Below are positions 1 to 7,601 of a stretch of 33,062 nt of DNA, piece after piece. Position 1 is the stretch's first letter; the number at the start of each line of letters is the position of its first letter. This stretch comes from Thermoproteota archaeon. Lineage in GTDB: Archaea > Korarchaeota > Korarchaeia > Korarchaeales > Korarchaeaceae. The notes under the pieces are model-generated. The model searched no databases, had not been told where the DNA came from, and worked only from the letters and a program-made list of their open reading frames with translations. The translations under genes were made by a program, and so were the position numbers. The stretch lies in assembly GCA_030130125.1 (NCBI GenBank), contig JARZZM010000036.1:1-33062 (forward strand), read 5' to 3'.

Positions 1-85
1 CTGCATCCAAATAATCATGCCGTCCTGTAAAAAGACCATAAAAAGATTAAAATAGAGTGGGGTCCATCCCCATCCGAGGATAGAT

Positions 86-289
86 ATGGGAACAGTGAGG
101 GAGAAGGTAATTAAGAGGACTGCGTATAAGCTCGTTAAGCAATATCCAGACCTCTGGACCGAGAATTTCGAGCATAACAAGAGAATGCTCTCCCAGATAG
201 CTGAGATAAAGTCCAAAGTCTACAGAAACAGGATAGCAGGATATATCACCAGACTGAAGGTCAGAGAGAGGGAAGGAACACTTGTCTGA
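86..289 (+). CDS. rps17e: 30S ribosomal protein S17e
   Basis: The 67-residue basic protein matches the archaeal/eukaryotic S17e family, a small-subunit protein absent from bacteria. Family features seen are an N-terminal basic helix (MGTVREKVIKR), the segment around NKRMLSQIAEIKSK and the conserved RNRIAGYITRLK near the C-terminus. Length is normal for archaeal S17e (about 60-70 aa). A GAGG element lies about 8 nt before the ATG, and an AT-rich TATA-like stretch at about 39-54 would place a transcription start near 72. It is monocistronic as far as the window shows. It is a different protein from the uS17 (rps17) at 5387-5719. Confidence 0.93.
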   Translation: MGTVREKVIKRTAYKLVKQYPDLWTENFEHNKRMLSQIAEIKSKVYRNRIAGYITRLKVREREGTLV

Positions 290-384
290 TTCCTTTACCC
301 CATAATGGGCTCTTTTTCGTTCGATTTCATCCTTTTCAAGGCTATCATTTTAGAAGCCAACATGCACCCACGAATCGAGGGAAA

Positions 385-1764
385 ATGAAGAGAATACTCT
401 ATGAAGATCTAGAGACAGCTCTTAAAGCTAGAGAGGCCAAGATAGTTGTCTTGGGTCAGGGTTACATAGGCCTTCCTACCTCACTTCTCATGGCAAGGGT
501 GGGATTCACCGTCTACGGGTTCGATGTGAACAGAAACCTGATAGATGAGCTCTCGAGGGGAGAGACCCGCCTAAAACAGGAAAAGGGCATAGCTGAATTG
601 CTAGATGAGCTTAAAGAACGCAATTACTTTCCAACAGAAGATCTAAGCGAACTTTATGGGTCTGACGTGGTTCTAATTGCCGTTCCCACTCCAAAGGAAA
701 GGAATGGGCCTAACCTCAGCATGGTACTGTCGGCCTTGGAGAGCGCCCTAAAGATAGTGAGGAGGGGCGGACTCATAGTAATAGAGAGTACACTACCTCC
801 TGGAACGTTCTACGGTCTGATAATCCCGACAGTCGAATCTAGGGGTCTAGAGGTAGGCAAGGACATCTACCTAGCGTACTGCCCAGAGAGGGCCCTGCCA
901 GGAAGGCTCCTCCAAGAGCTCGTCCAGAACTTCAGGATAATCGGTGCTATCGATGAGAAGTCAGGAATGCTAGCTAAGACACTCTATGAATCCTTCGTTG
1001 AAGGTGGAATAGAGATAGTAGATCCCCTCACGGCCGAGATGGTCAAACTGGTGGAGAATTCGTACAGGGATGTGAACATAGCATTCGCCAATGAAGTAGC
1101 GAGGATGTGTGAGGTCTTGGGCGTGGATGTGAGGAAAGTCAGGGAGCTAGCGAATAAGCACCCTAGGGTAAACATGCTGATTCCGGGGATAGGTGTGGGA
1201 GGAAGCTGCCTAACCAAGGATCCGTGGTTCCTGTTCTGGGCCTCGCAAGAGAGGGGTTATCGACCTAATCTGATAAAGAGGGCCAGAGAACTCAACGCTG
1301 AGATGCCATTCCATTATGCTAGCATCTTAGATGAACTCGTGAGACAACTTAGGGGCGGGAGGAGTGGTGTGGTAGCCGTGCTGGGCTCTACATACAAGGG
1401 AGACGTTCCCGATCCCAGAGAATCTCCGGTAGAGCCTTTTGTGAAGGAATTGGTTAAGAGAGGTCACGCAGTCAAGGTATATGATCCCCTAGTCAGGTCT
1501 TCATTTGGCGGCGAGTATGTGCCCGATATACCGGAGGCAGTCAAGGATGCCGACGCAATCGCCTTCGTAACCGATCACACTGAGTTCAAAATGCTCGACC
1601 TGAGAAAACTGAGGAGAGCTGTTAAGAAGGATGAACCAGTGATATTATTCGACGGAAGACTCCTTTTCGAACCAGAAGAGGCTGAGGAAGCTGGTTTCAT
1701 ATACATCTCGGTGGGAAGACCCTACATGATCTTGGGGAGATCCCTTGTGACTATAGAGGATTGA
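385..1764 (+). CDS. wecC: UDP-N-acetyl-D-mannosamine dehydrogenase-like nucleotide-sugar dehydrogenase
   Basis: NAD-dependent oxidation of a UDP-sugar C6 alcohol to a uronic acid is the family reaction. The 459-aa protein has the three expected domains. These are an N-terminal Rossmann fold with GQGYIGLP (residues about 24-31), a central domain with EMVKLVENSYRDVNIAFANE, and a C-terminal UDP-binding domain with GSTYKGDVPDPRESP. The catalytic cysteine is Cys275 in GVGGSCLTKDPW. The segment HPRVNMLIPGIGVGG just before it is much closer to WecC (UDP-ManNAc dehydrogenase) than to UDP-glucose dehydrogenase, so UDP-ManNAc is the likely substrate. A GAGGG Shine-Dalgarno precedes the ATG. The product probably feeds glycan or S-layer glycosylation. 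Substrate assignment is by similarity only. Confidence 0.88.
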   Translation: MKRILYEDLETALKAREAKIVVLGQGYIGLPTSLLMARVGFTVYGFDVNRNLIDELSRGETRLKQEKGIAELLDELKERNYFPTEDLSELYGSDVVLIAVPTPKERNGPNLSMVLSALESALKIVRRGGLIVIESTLPPGTFYGLIIPTVESRGLEVGKDIYLAYCPERALPGRLLQELVQNFRIIGAIDEKSGMLAKTLYESFVEGGIEIVDPLTAEMVKLVENSYRDVNIAFANEVARMCEVLGVDVRKVRELANKHPRVNMLIPGIGVGGSCLTKDPWFLFWASQERGYRPNLIKRARELNAEMPFHYASILDELVRQLRGGRSGVVAVLGSTYKGDVPDPRESPVEPFVKELVKRGHAVKVYDPLVRSSFGGEYVPDIPEAVKDADAIAFVTDHTEFKMLDLRKLRRAVKKDEPVILFDGRLLFEPEEAEEAGFIYISVGRPYMILGRSLVTIED

Positions 1765-1794
1765 ATAGAAAATGTAAGAAATAAGAAATCCGGG

Positions 1795-2886
1795 TCAAGA
1801 GATATGGTCTAAAAGGAACGAGGGGAGTGAGACTATCTTCATGCCTTTCACCTTATTTCTCCCCTCTAGGGCTTCATAGATCATGGAGTAACATGCGACT
1901 TCCTCTATAATTACGTAGTCGGCATCCATGTTGCTTGCTATGTCGAGCAGCTTTCCTAGCCATCTGTCGAACTTCTCCGGCTCCGCTTGGTAGATGAGTG
2001 TGGCCCCGCAGTCGCAGCACACCCACTCCGGAATCTCCAACATGTTCGCGTTCTTTATGGATCTCAGTATTCTCTTGGATGCGCCATTGCTCCTACACGA
2101 AGGCACCAAGAACATCCTGTTCCTCTTACCCTTCAGGCTCTTCGTCCTTATCTTCCCCTCCTCTAGAGCCTCCTCTATGATAGAGGCCAAGTCCTTCATG
2201 CCCAGATCCGTGAACATGTTGGCGCACAGAGAGCATCCGGATACCACGCGTTTCGGGGAGAGATCAGCCAAGAACCTCCTCAACTCCTCCCTTGACTCTT
2301 CAGAACTGTCCCTCTCCCCAATCACGTACACGAGCCCTCCACAGCACGGCTCGTTTGTTCCTGCTGGGACTACCCTCTCCGAGATCTTCTGGAGGAGCTT
2401 GTTCGCTGCTAACGCCACTTCAGGTACCGTGTGCACCCAGCATCCCGCGAAGAAGAGTAGATCTGCTCCCTTCTCGGGCTGGAAGTCAGGAGGCAGCCAT
2501 ACCCCCTTAGTTATCCTATCTCCGATCGGGCTGCCGGTCTTCCTCCTCACGTCTCTCATGCTGACGGTGACTAGAGGGACGTATCCCATGTCTATTAACG
2601 CCGATCTGGAACCGACGATCACACCGAACACATCTATGCCCACAGAACAGAAGCTACTGCAGAGCCCGCAGTTCATGCAGGTGAACGTGTAGCTGAGGAA
2701 CTCCTCGGTTAATTCGATCTTTCCGTAGCTTAGCATCGAGAGAAGCTTTATACGAGCTCTTGCACCTTCTGTCTCTTTAAGACCCTCCACATGGAACATG
2801 GGACAGGGGATGTTGCACGCTCCGCATCCAATGCATCTCCCGAGCTCCTTGACAAGCTGCTCCGGGAACTCCACCAAGGGATTCAC
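1795..2886 (-). CDS. GlcF/HdrD-like Fe-S subunit of a 2-hydroxyacid dehydrogenase
   Basis: This is the iron-sulfur electron-transfer partner of the FAD protein encoded immediately upstream. The N-terminus has two 4Fe-4S motifs, CIGCGACNIPCP (about 18-29) and CMNCGLCSSFC (about 70-80). Two cysteine-rich CCG-type domains follow, one with FFAGCW...EPCCGG...SGCSLC and one with PSCRSNG...WVCCDCG. This is the arrangement of GlcF, LldE and HdrD proteins. The 363-aa length is slightly short for GlcF (about 400). It starts at GTG 2886, overlapping the stop of the FAD gene by 4 nt (GTGA), so the two are translationally coupled. The complex would pass electrons from D-lactate, glycolate or a similar acid to quinone. 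The substrate cannot be read from the sequence. Confidence 0.85.
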   Translation of the reverse strand: MNPLVEFPEQLVKELGRCIGCGACNIPCPMFHVEGLKETEGARARIKLLSMLSYGKIELTEEFLSYTFTCMNCGLCSSFCSVGIDVFGVIVGSRSALIDMGYVPLVTVSMRDVRRKTGSPIGDRITKGVWLPPDFQPEKGADLLFFAGCWVHTVPEVALAANKLLQKISERVVPAGTNEPCCGGLVYVIGERDSSEESREELRRFLADLSPKRVVSGCSLCANMFTDLGMKDLASIIEEALEEGKIRTKSLKGKRNRMFLVPSCRSNGASKRILRSIKNANMLEIPEWVCCDCGATLIYQAEPEKFDRWLGKLLDIASNMDADYVIIEEVACYSMIYEALEGRNKVKGMKIVSLPSFLLDHIS

Positions 2887-4220
2887 CTCTCGATGAGCTT
2901 TCCGGGGTTCATGATCCAGTTCGGATCGAGTGCCTCCTTCACCCTAGAGAATAAGGCCACAAATCCCTCATCCATATCTGGAGTTATCCTGTTGACTCCG
3001 ACGCCGGTTCCGAATCCCACAGATCCTCCCAGTGATACCGTCCTGCCTATGACGTTTTGGGCCGCTTTCTCAGTTCTCTCCACCTCCTTCTCGTTGGTGG
3101 GATCGTATAGGAATATGGCCATGACCCAACCCAAAGGCGGATCGAAGACCGTCACTACAGGGAGCTTCATCCTAGAACCCGTCCTATCTATCTCTTGGAC
3201 AGCATCCCTGACTAGATGGGGATGAACTCTCATGCTCACGACCTTTATCGCCGACTCCTTGCTCTTAGCAATCTCGTATATGCCCTTCCTCCTGATCCAT
3301 ATATCACTCGCATCCTCCAAATCTGCTTCCTCATGCTGAATCTCCATACTGCCCAACACTTCGCTCAACCTAGAGCTCCACAGATCCAAGCAGTCTTCCT
3401 TACCCGCCAGCTCTAGATAGGCTATAGCCTCCGTTCCTCCACCTTCAACCACCTCCCTGTAATTATGATACACCTCAAAGCCCATCACGCCCATACCTTC
3501 TTTCTCTATGGTGTTCTGGACGGTTATAGAATCAGATACATCCGAGAACTCAATCATGAAAGCCCTTCTGCTCTCAGGTTTCAAGGGTAGTCTCAGGTAG
3601 GCGGATGTAAATATCCCTAGGGTCCCCTCCGATCCCAACATTAGGCCTAAAGCGTTCCACTTACTGGGAGGTCCAGGCTGCTCCACTAAGACTACCTCTC
3701 CAGATGGGAGAACCACCTCGACACCTATCACTAAGTCCTTCATGGTTCCGTACTTAGCTGAGAGCGGGGAGGCTGCATCTTCGGCTATTAGACCGCCAAC
3801 GGTGGAAAATCCAGCTCCATCCGGATTAATGGGCATGAATCTGTCGGGAAATACCTTATTGAGCTCTAAAACTTTTACTCCCGCCTCCACCCTGATGAGA
3901 CCACTGTAGTCGTCCCTGTCCAAGATGCCGCTCATCATTTGCATGTCTATAACTATACCCCCCTCTATGGGTAACGGTCCTGCCACTAAAGAAGTCCCTG
4001 AGCCCCTAGGAATTACTGGGACGCCGTATCTATTGGCAGCCTCCAAGATGAACGACACATCCTCCACATCAGACGGTCTAACCACGGCGGATGGGATCGC
4101 ATGAATACCAGAAGCATCGTAAGAGTAGGCAGACCTGTCCAGATCTTCTAGAAGAACCCTATCCTCTCCTAACTGGGAGGCGATCTCCTCCGCCGCCTTA
4201 ACTGCTGGTTCCTCGGCCAT
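2883..4220 (-). CDS. glcD: FAD-linked oxidase, GlcD/D-lactate dehydrogenase family
   Basis: The 445-aa flavoprotein is of the vanillyl-alcohol-oxidase/PCMH superfamily. The N-terminal FAD-binding-4 domain shows AVVRPSDVEDVSFILEAANRYGVPVIPRGSGTS (roughly 45-77, given here as the family hallmark region), NPDGAGFSTVGGLIAEDA and GSEGTLGIFTSAYLRL. The C-terminal FAD-oxidase domain ends with the family signature LDPNWIMNPGKLI. The usual EHG near the flavin is read here as GFGTGVGV. Together with the downstream Fe-S subunit it would form a two-subunit 2-hydroxyacid (D-lactate or glycolate) dehydrogenase delivering electrons to the membrane quinone pool. The ATG lies about 35 nt downstream of a TATA-like TTATTACA (4253-4260 region). 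It is transcribed divergently from gcvT. Confidence 0.87.
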   Translation of the reverse strand: MAEEPAVKAAEEIASQLGEDRVLLEDLDRSAYSYDASGIHAIPSAVVRPSDVEDVSFILEAANRYGVPVIPRGSGTSLVAGPLPIEGGIVIDMQMMSGILDRDDYSGLIRVEAGVKVLELNKVFPDRFMPINPDGAGFSTVGGLIAEDAASPLSAKYGTMKDLVIGVEVVLPSGEVVLVEQPGPPSKWNALGLMLGSEGTLGIFTSAYLRLPLKPESRRAFMIEFSDVSDSITVQNTIEKEGMGVMGFEVYHNYREVVEGGGTEAIAYLELAGKEDCLDLWSSRLSEVLGSMEIQHEEADLEDASDIWIRRKGIYEIAKSKESAIKVVSMRVHPHLVRDAVQEIDRTGSRMKLPVVTVFDPPLGWVMAIFLYDPTNEKEVERTEKAAQNVIGRTVSLGGSVGFGTGVGVNRITPDMDEGFVALFSRVKEALDPNWIMNPGKLIER

Positions 4221-4293
4221 ATTTAACCCTAAGACCCATTAGAGCAGGAAAATGTAATAACCTTTCGTAGAGTAGGGATATAGGTGGGATCAG

Positions 4294-5394
4294 GTGCTCA
4301 GACTTCCACTTGACGGCCTTCACAGGGAGCTGGGAGCTAAGTTCTTCGAGTTCGCCGGTTGGGAAATGCCAATGAAGTACACGAACTCACTTAAGGAGAC
4401 GCTCTCGGTCAGAAATTCGGTCGGGATATTTGACACATCTCACATGGGGCGTTTCCTACTTCGAGGACCTCACGCAGTTGACTTCCTCCAGAGAGCCACC
4501 TCAAATAACATCAGGATATCCAACGGGAGGACGAGGTACACTCTAACCCTCAACCCCGAGGGGGGAATAAAGGACGATAACGTGGCCTTCAAGCTTTCGG
4601 ACGAACTCGTCCTATTCGTTGTGAACGCGTCGAACAGGGAGAAGATACTGAAGTGGTTCGAGGGATTGATATCGGAGTGGGGTATGGATGTGGAATTGAG
4701 AGATGAAACCTTTAGGACCGTGATGATGGCCATTCAAGGACCTAAAGCTAGGGGCCTCGTTCACAGCGTATTAGGAAGGACTTTTGACCTGAAGAAGTTC
4801 AGGGTAGAAGAGAGTACTCACGAAGGAACCAAGTTCGTCGTAAGTAGGACAGGTTACACCGGGGAGGATGGCTACGAGATAGTAGCGTGGGATGTCCACT
4901 GGGCCGAATCCATATACAGGGAACTGGTGGACAAGGGAGCGGTACCTTGCGGACTGGTTGCGAGGGATATACTCAGGCTCGAGGCCGGGCTAGTTCTCTA
5001 TGGGAACGACATAGACGAGGAAACGAATCCATTTGAAGCAGGTCTGGATTTCGCCGTGAAACTAGATAAGGAGTTCTTCGTAGGTAAAGAAGCCTTGATT
5101 AGAGTGAAGGGGGAAGGAGTGAAAAGGAAGAGGGTCGGCCTGCTAAGCGAGACTAGAAACTCCCCAAGAAAGGGAGATAAGATACTCAGGTATGAGGAAG
5201 AGGTGGGCGTGGTCACCAGCGGCACCTTCAGTCCTACATTAGGGAGAGGAATAGGTATGGGATACATCCCACCAGAGTTAGCAAGGGAGGGAGAGGAATT
5301 CACTATCAAGGGGACGAAGGAGTTCAAGGTGAGGGTTTCTAAAATGCCCTTCTACGACGAAAGTAAGTACGGGTGGAGGAGATCCTCTACCTGA
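4294..5394 (+). CDS. gcvT: Aminomethyltransferase (glycine cleavage system T protein)
   Basis: The T protein transfers the aminomethyl carbon from the lipoylated H protein to tetrahydrofolate/tetrahydromethanopterin, releasing ammonia. The 366-aa length is typical. Family motifs seen include FEFAGWEMPMKY near the N-terminus, the SVGIFDTSHMGR segment, AIQGPKAR, RTGYTGEDGYEI and LRLEAGLVLYGNDI, with the conserved Asp in the last. The start is GTG, chosen because GGTGGGAT lies 5-8 nt upstream and the conserved N-terminus LPLDGLHRELGAKF begins right after it. No gcvP or gcvH is adjacent, so its partners must be elsewhere. Its 3' end overlaps the convergent rps17 by 8 bp. Confidence 0.93.
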   Translation: MLRLPLDGLHRELGAKFFEFAGWEMPMKYTNSLKETLSVRNSVGIFDTSHMGRFLLRGPHAVDFLQRATSNNIRISNGRTRYTLTLNPEGGIKDDNVAFKLSDELVLFVVNASNREKILKWFEGLISEWGMDVELRDETFRTVMMAIQGPKARGLVHSVLGRTFDLKKFRVEESTHEGTKFVVSRTGYTGEDGYEIVAWDVHWAESIYRELVDKGAVPCGLVARDILRLEAGLVLYGNDIDEETNPFEAGLDFAVKLDKEFFVGKEALIRVKGEGVKRKRVGLLSETRNSPRKGDKILRYEEEVGVVTSGTFSPTLGRGIGMGYIPPELAREGEEFTIKGTKEFKVRVSKMPFYDESKYGWRRSST

Positions 5395-5719
5395 CCTTCC
5401 CCAAGACCACATGACTGACGGTCTTCGCAAGCCTCCGAGTCTCGGCGATTTTAACGATATCCCCTTCTTTTATATCGAGACACGGCGGGAGGTGCGCGTG
5501 AATCTTGCTCCTCCTCCTCTCGTACCTCTTGTATTTCGGCCTGTAATGGAGGTACTCAACGAGCACGGTCACAGTTCCCGTCATCTTGGTGCTGATAACC
5601 CTACCCACCAAGGTCTTCCCCCTGATAGATATGCTTCCGTGCCAAGGGCACTTTTCATCGGAGCATTCCCTCTCAGGAGGGATCACATCTCCGATCAGAG
5701 CTTCAGATAGTCTCCTCAT
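5387..5719 (-). CDS. rps17: 30S ribosomal protein S17 (uS17)
   Basis: The 110-aa OB-fold ribosomal protein is of the archaeal uS17 form. The N-terminal archaeal signature CSDEKCPWHG is present, followed by RGKTLVGRVISTKMTGTV, the strongly conserved YKRYERRRSKIHAHLPPC and the C-terminal KEGDIVKIAETRRLAKT. It starts with ATG 5719, overlapping the rnp1 stop by 4 nt (ATGA), the usual coupling in this operon. In most archaea rpl14 follows. Here the operon stops and gcvT converges from the other side with an 8-bp overlap. Confidence 0.95.
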   Translation of the reverse strand: MRRLSEALIGDVIPPERECSDEKCPWHGSISIRGKTLVGRVISTKMTGTVTVLVEYLHYRPKYKRYERRRSKIHAHLPPCLDIKEGDIVKIAETRRLAKTVSHVVLGKVR

Positions 5720-5934
5720 GATCTTTTCACCCTTTCCTCAGGTCTTCCTACTATCTTATCACCTAGGACGATGACTCGTTTACCACCGGGCAACCTAAAT
5801 AAAAACAACCTCTTATCCTTCGGTACCCTGACATCACCCTTGGAGGTCCTGATCACAAGCATGTTCTTGGTCTCGTAGATGACCCTTCCCCTGATCCCAA
5901 GCTCCGCCAGATTAGGTGAGGACAACAGTTTCAC
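5716..5934 (-). CDS. rnp1: Ribonuclease P protein component 1 (Rpp29/Pop4)
   Basis: This is the protein subunit of RNase P that helps mature the 5' ends of tRNAs. The 72-aa protein shows the Sm-like fold pattern of archaeal Rnp1: ELGIRGRVIYETKNMLVIRT, then VPKDKRLFLFRLPGGKRVIVLGDKI (hydrophobic beta-strands with the conserved GK/GD turn) and a basic C-terminus. Its place between rpl29 and rps17 is the classical archaeal position. The GTG at 5934 sits inside a GGAGGTGA sequence that looks like the Shine-Dalgarno itself. The TTG at 5925, five nt downstream, is therefore an equally good or better start, giving a 69-aa product beginning with SSPNLAELG. Confidence 0.9.
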   Translation of the reverse strand: MKLLSSPNLAELGIRGRVIYETKNMLVIRTSKGDVRVPKDKRLFLFRLPGGKRVIVLGDKIVGRPEERVKRS

Positions 5935-5984
5935 CTCCAGACCGATAAGCTCGTGATAAAGGAGATTGGAGGGTCTTATGGGAG

Positions 5985-6194
5985 CTATATCTTTATACCC
6001 CTCTCCCTAAGAATTGTCAGAATCCTGGCCTTCTCTTTCCTCAGTTCTCTGTTGAGGTGGATCTTCTCAGCCGCTCCCATTAATCTTTTGGCTTCTAGAA
6101 GGAAGAACTCCCTCTCCACCTCTCTCAACCGCTCTAGGAGCTCCTCGTTGGTCATACCTCTTAGCTCCTCAACCTTCCTCGTTGGCAACCTCAC
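5985..6194 (-). CDS. rpl29: 50S ribosomal protein L29 (uL29)
   Basis: The 69-aa helical hairpin protein of the large subunit sits near the exit tunnel. The conserved pattern KVEELRGMTNEELLERL, then a second long helix with LNRELRKEKARILTIL, identifies it. It overlaps the 3' end of rps3 by 26 nt. GTG 6194 abuts the G-rich GGGGGTGA element with no spacer, whereas TTG 6188 lies 6 nt after GGTGA and may be the true start (67 aa). The SUI1/aIF1 gene often found between rpl29 and rnp1 in archaea is absent. Only about 50 nt separates the two genes. Confidence 0.92.
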   Translation of the reverse strand: MRLPTRKVEELRGMTNEELLERLREVEREFFLLEAKRLMGAAEKIHLNRELRKEKARILTILRERGIKI

Positions 6195-7086
6195 TCACCC
6201 CCTCAACCTCCGACTCGGATAACTCGGCTCCAGCTTCCTCCGATCCCGATTCTGATTCAGACTTCGGCTCTGAACTCGACTCAGCTGATTCGGATTCCTC
6301 AATAACTGAGCTTTCTTCCGCCTCCGCTTCAACCACCTCAGCCTCCTTGACTTCCTCAGATCCCTCGGAAGACTCCAAGGCCTCCACTAACTCCTCAGGA
6401 ACTTCGACCTCCACCTCGGTGGTGGACAATTCCTCTCTCTCAGCCTTCATTCTCTGTCTTATCTCCTCTATGACTTCCTCCTTTATCTTCACCATATCAG
6501 GGCTCTCGACGTCGGGCCTCACTATCCTAACTCTAACACCTATCACTCCTTGGGGCATAAGCACATGTTTCACCGCATAGTCAACCTTCTCTATCTGATC
6601 CTGCCCGCATCTATAGATTATCCCGGCCCTGAACCTCTCTTCCCTAGCTCTCTGACTCCCAAATTTGCCTGCGAGCCTTATCTCCACTCCCTTAGCGCCG
6701 GCCATCATGACCCTCCTGAGTGCGGAGAAGGCCACCCTCTTGTGCCTCTCTCCCCTAGCGATCCTCCTAGCTATGTAGCTAGCTACGATCCTCGCACTCA
6801 GAAAGGGTTCGTCCACCTTCCTGGCCTGAATATAGGGATTAGAGATGCCTAAGGCTTCTTTTACCATTTCTCCTATCCTTTTGGATGCTCTCCCGCCCCT
6901 GCCAATGATTATCCCGGGACGTTCGACGTAAACCGTAATGATATCCCTCACCGGCGTGGAGGAAATGTCCACACCATGAAAACCAGCCTTCTCGGCTATC
7001 TTCTCCATTAACTCATGCAAGGAGTATCTGATAATGCCCTCCTGAACGAACTTCTTATAGTTAGGCAGAGTCTTCGTGGCGCTCAT
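6169..7086 (-). CDS. rps3: 30S ribosomal protein S3 (uS3) with a long acidic/serine-rich C-terminal tail
   Basis: S3 lines the mRNA entry site of the small subunit. The KH-2 domain carries the GXXG loop in IIGRGGRASKRIG (about residues 57-69). The C-terminal S3 domain includes RRVMMAGAKGVEIRLAGKFG and the basic RIARGERHKRVAFSALRR. After about residue 210 the protein changes character. Roughly 95 residues consist almost entirely of Glu, Ser, Val and Ala with hardly any basic residue, clearly disordered and acidic. Many archaeal S3 proteins end soon after the globular domain, so 305 aa is long. The start ATG 7086 overlaps the rpl22 stop by 4 nt (ATGA). Confidence 0.95.
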   Translation of the reverse strand: MSATKTLPNYKKFVQEGIIRYSLHELMEKIAEKAGFHGVDISSTPVRDIITVYVERPGIIIGRGGRASKRIGEMVKEALGISNPYIQARKVDEPFLSARIVASYIARRIARGERHKRVAFSALRRVMMAGAKGVEIRLAGKFGSQRAREERFRAGIIYRCGQDQIEKVDYAVKHVLMPQGVIGVRVRIVRPDVESPDMVKIKEEVIEEIRQRMKAEREELSTTEVEVEVPEELVEALESSEGSEEVKEAEVVEAEAEESSVIEESESAESSSEPKSESESGSEEAGAELSESEVEGVSEVANEEG

Positions 7087-7553
7087 TCTTCCTCCTCCCT
7101 CTCCTCCAGCACTACTTCAACATGAACCAACTGCTCCACTTTGGGGGTAGCTCTACCGTAGGCTCTGGGAAATATTCTTTTCAGCTTGGTTCCGGTCTGA
7201 GCAGCTGCATGCTTCACATACAGGCGGTCAGGATCCAAGTCCTTGTTCGTGGCGTTATACTCCGCACTCTTGAGTATCTTCTTGACGAGCTTCGCGGCCT
7301 TCACGGGGTACCTACCAGGTTTCCATCCGTTCAGCTCCCTCCTATGGGGCACTCCCCTCTTAAACCTCTTGAAGGGCACAGCCCTCTTCAGAGCTATCAC
7401 ATCGTCTAAAATCTGGTAAGCTTCAGACAGTTTCTTGCCTCGGATGGCTCTCAGCAACTCGACCATCTCCTTGAACGATACCCTCAGGTCTCTCCCTGAG
7501 GCCATAGCTTCCCGCTCGCCTTTCGCGCTGTAGGAATATCCCCACGATGGCAA
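7083..7553 (-). CDS. rpl22: 50S ribosomal protein L22 (uL22)
   Basis: The 156-aa large-subunit protein has a long loop that lines the peptide exit tunnel. The archaeal N-terminus WGYSYSAKG, the core DLRVSFKEMVELLRAIRGKKL, ALKRAVPFKRF and PHRRELNGWKPGRYP, and the C-terminal HVEVVLEEREEEE are all present. The start is TTG 7553, supported by a strong GGGAGGT 9 nt upstream and by the conserved archaeal N-terminus. The internal ATG at residue 17 would remove that region. A TATA-like TTTATAAA at 7593-7600 read on this strand places transcription start about 20 nt before the TTG. In most archaea rps19 and rpl2 precede this gene. Here it is the first gene of the operon. Confidence 0.94.
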   Translation of the reverse strand: MPSWGYSYSAKGEREAMASGRDLRVSFKEMVELLRAIRGKKLSEAYQILDDVIALKRAVPFKRFKRGVPHRRELNGWKPGRYPVKAAKLVKKILKSAEYNATNKDLDPDRLYVKHAAAQTGTKLKRIFPRAYGRATPKVEQLVHVEVVLEEREEEE

Positions 7554-7592
7554 CCTTCTTTACCTCCCTTCGGTTGGCATAGATTGGGGGCG

Positions 7593-7600
7593 TTTATAAA
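7593..7600 (-). promoter_or_regulatory. TATA-like box of the rpl22-rps3-rpl29-rnp1-rps17 operon
   Basis: TTTATAAA is 40-47 nt upstream of the rpl22 TTG. With the usual archaeal spacing of about 25 nt, transcription would begin near 7572, leaving room for the GGGAGGT ribosome-binding site. The box is nearly symmetric and abuts the phosphatase ATG at 7602, so for that + strand gene it is too close to be its own promoter. Confidence 0.5.
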
Positions 7601-7601
7601 A

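Noticed and set aside
50-75. A short hairpin (TGGGG/CCCCA) just before rps17e, as a possible autoregulatory element.
   Set aside because: The stem is only 5 bp and partly precedes the probable transcription start, so it may not be in the mRNA.
1994-2692. A 232-codon plus-strand frame opposite the GlcF-like gene.
   Set aside because: It lies fully antisense to a gene with clear Fe-S motifs and has no recognisable domains or start signal.
6182-6580. A 132-codon plus-strand frame rich in Ser, Asp and Thr.
   Set aside because: It is the antisense shadow of the low-complexity Glu/Ser tail of rps3. It has no ribosome site and an implausible composition.
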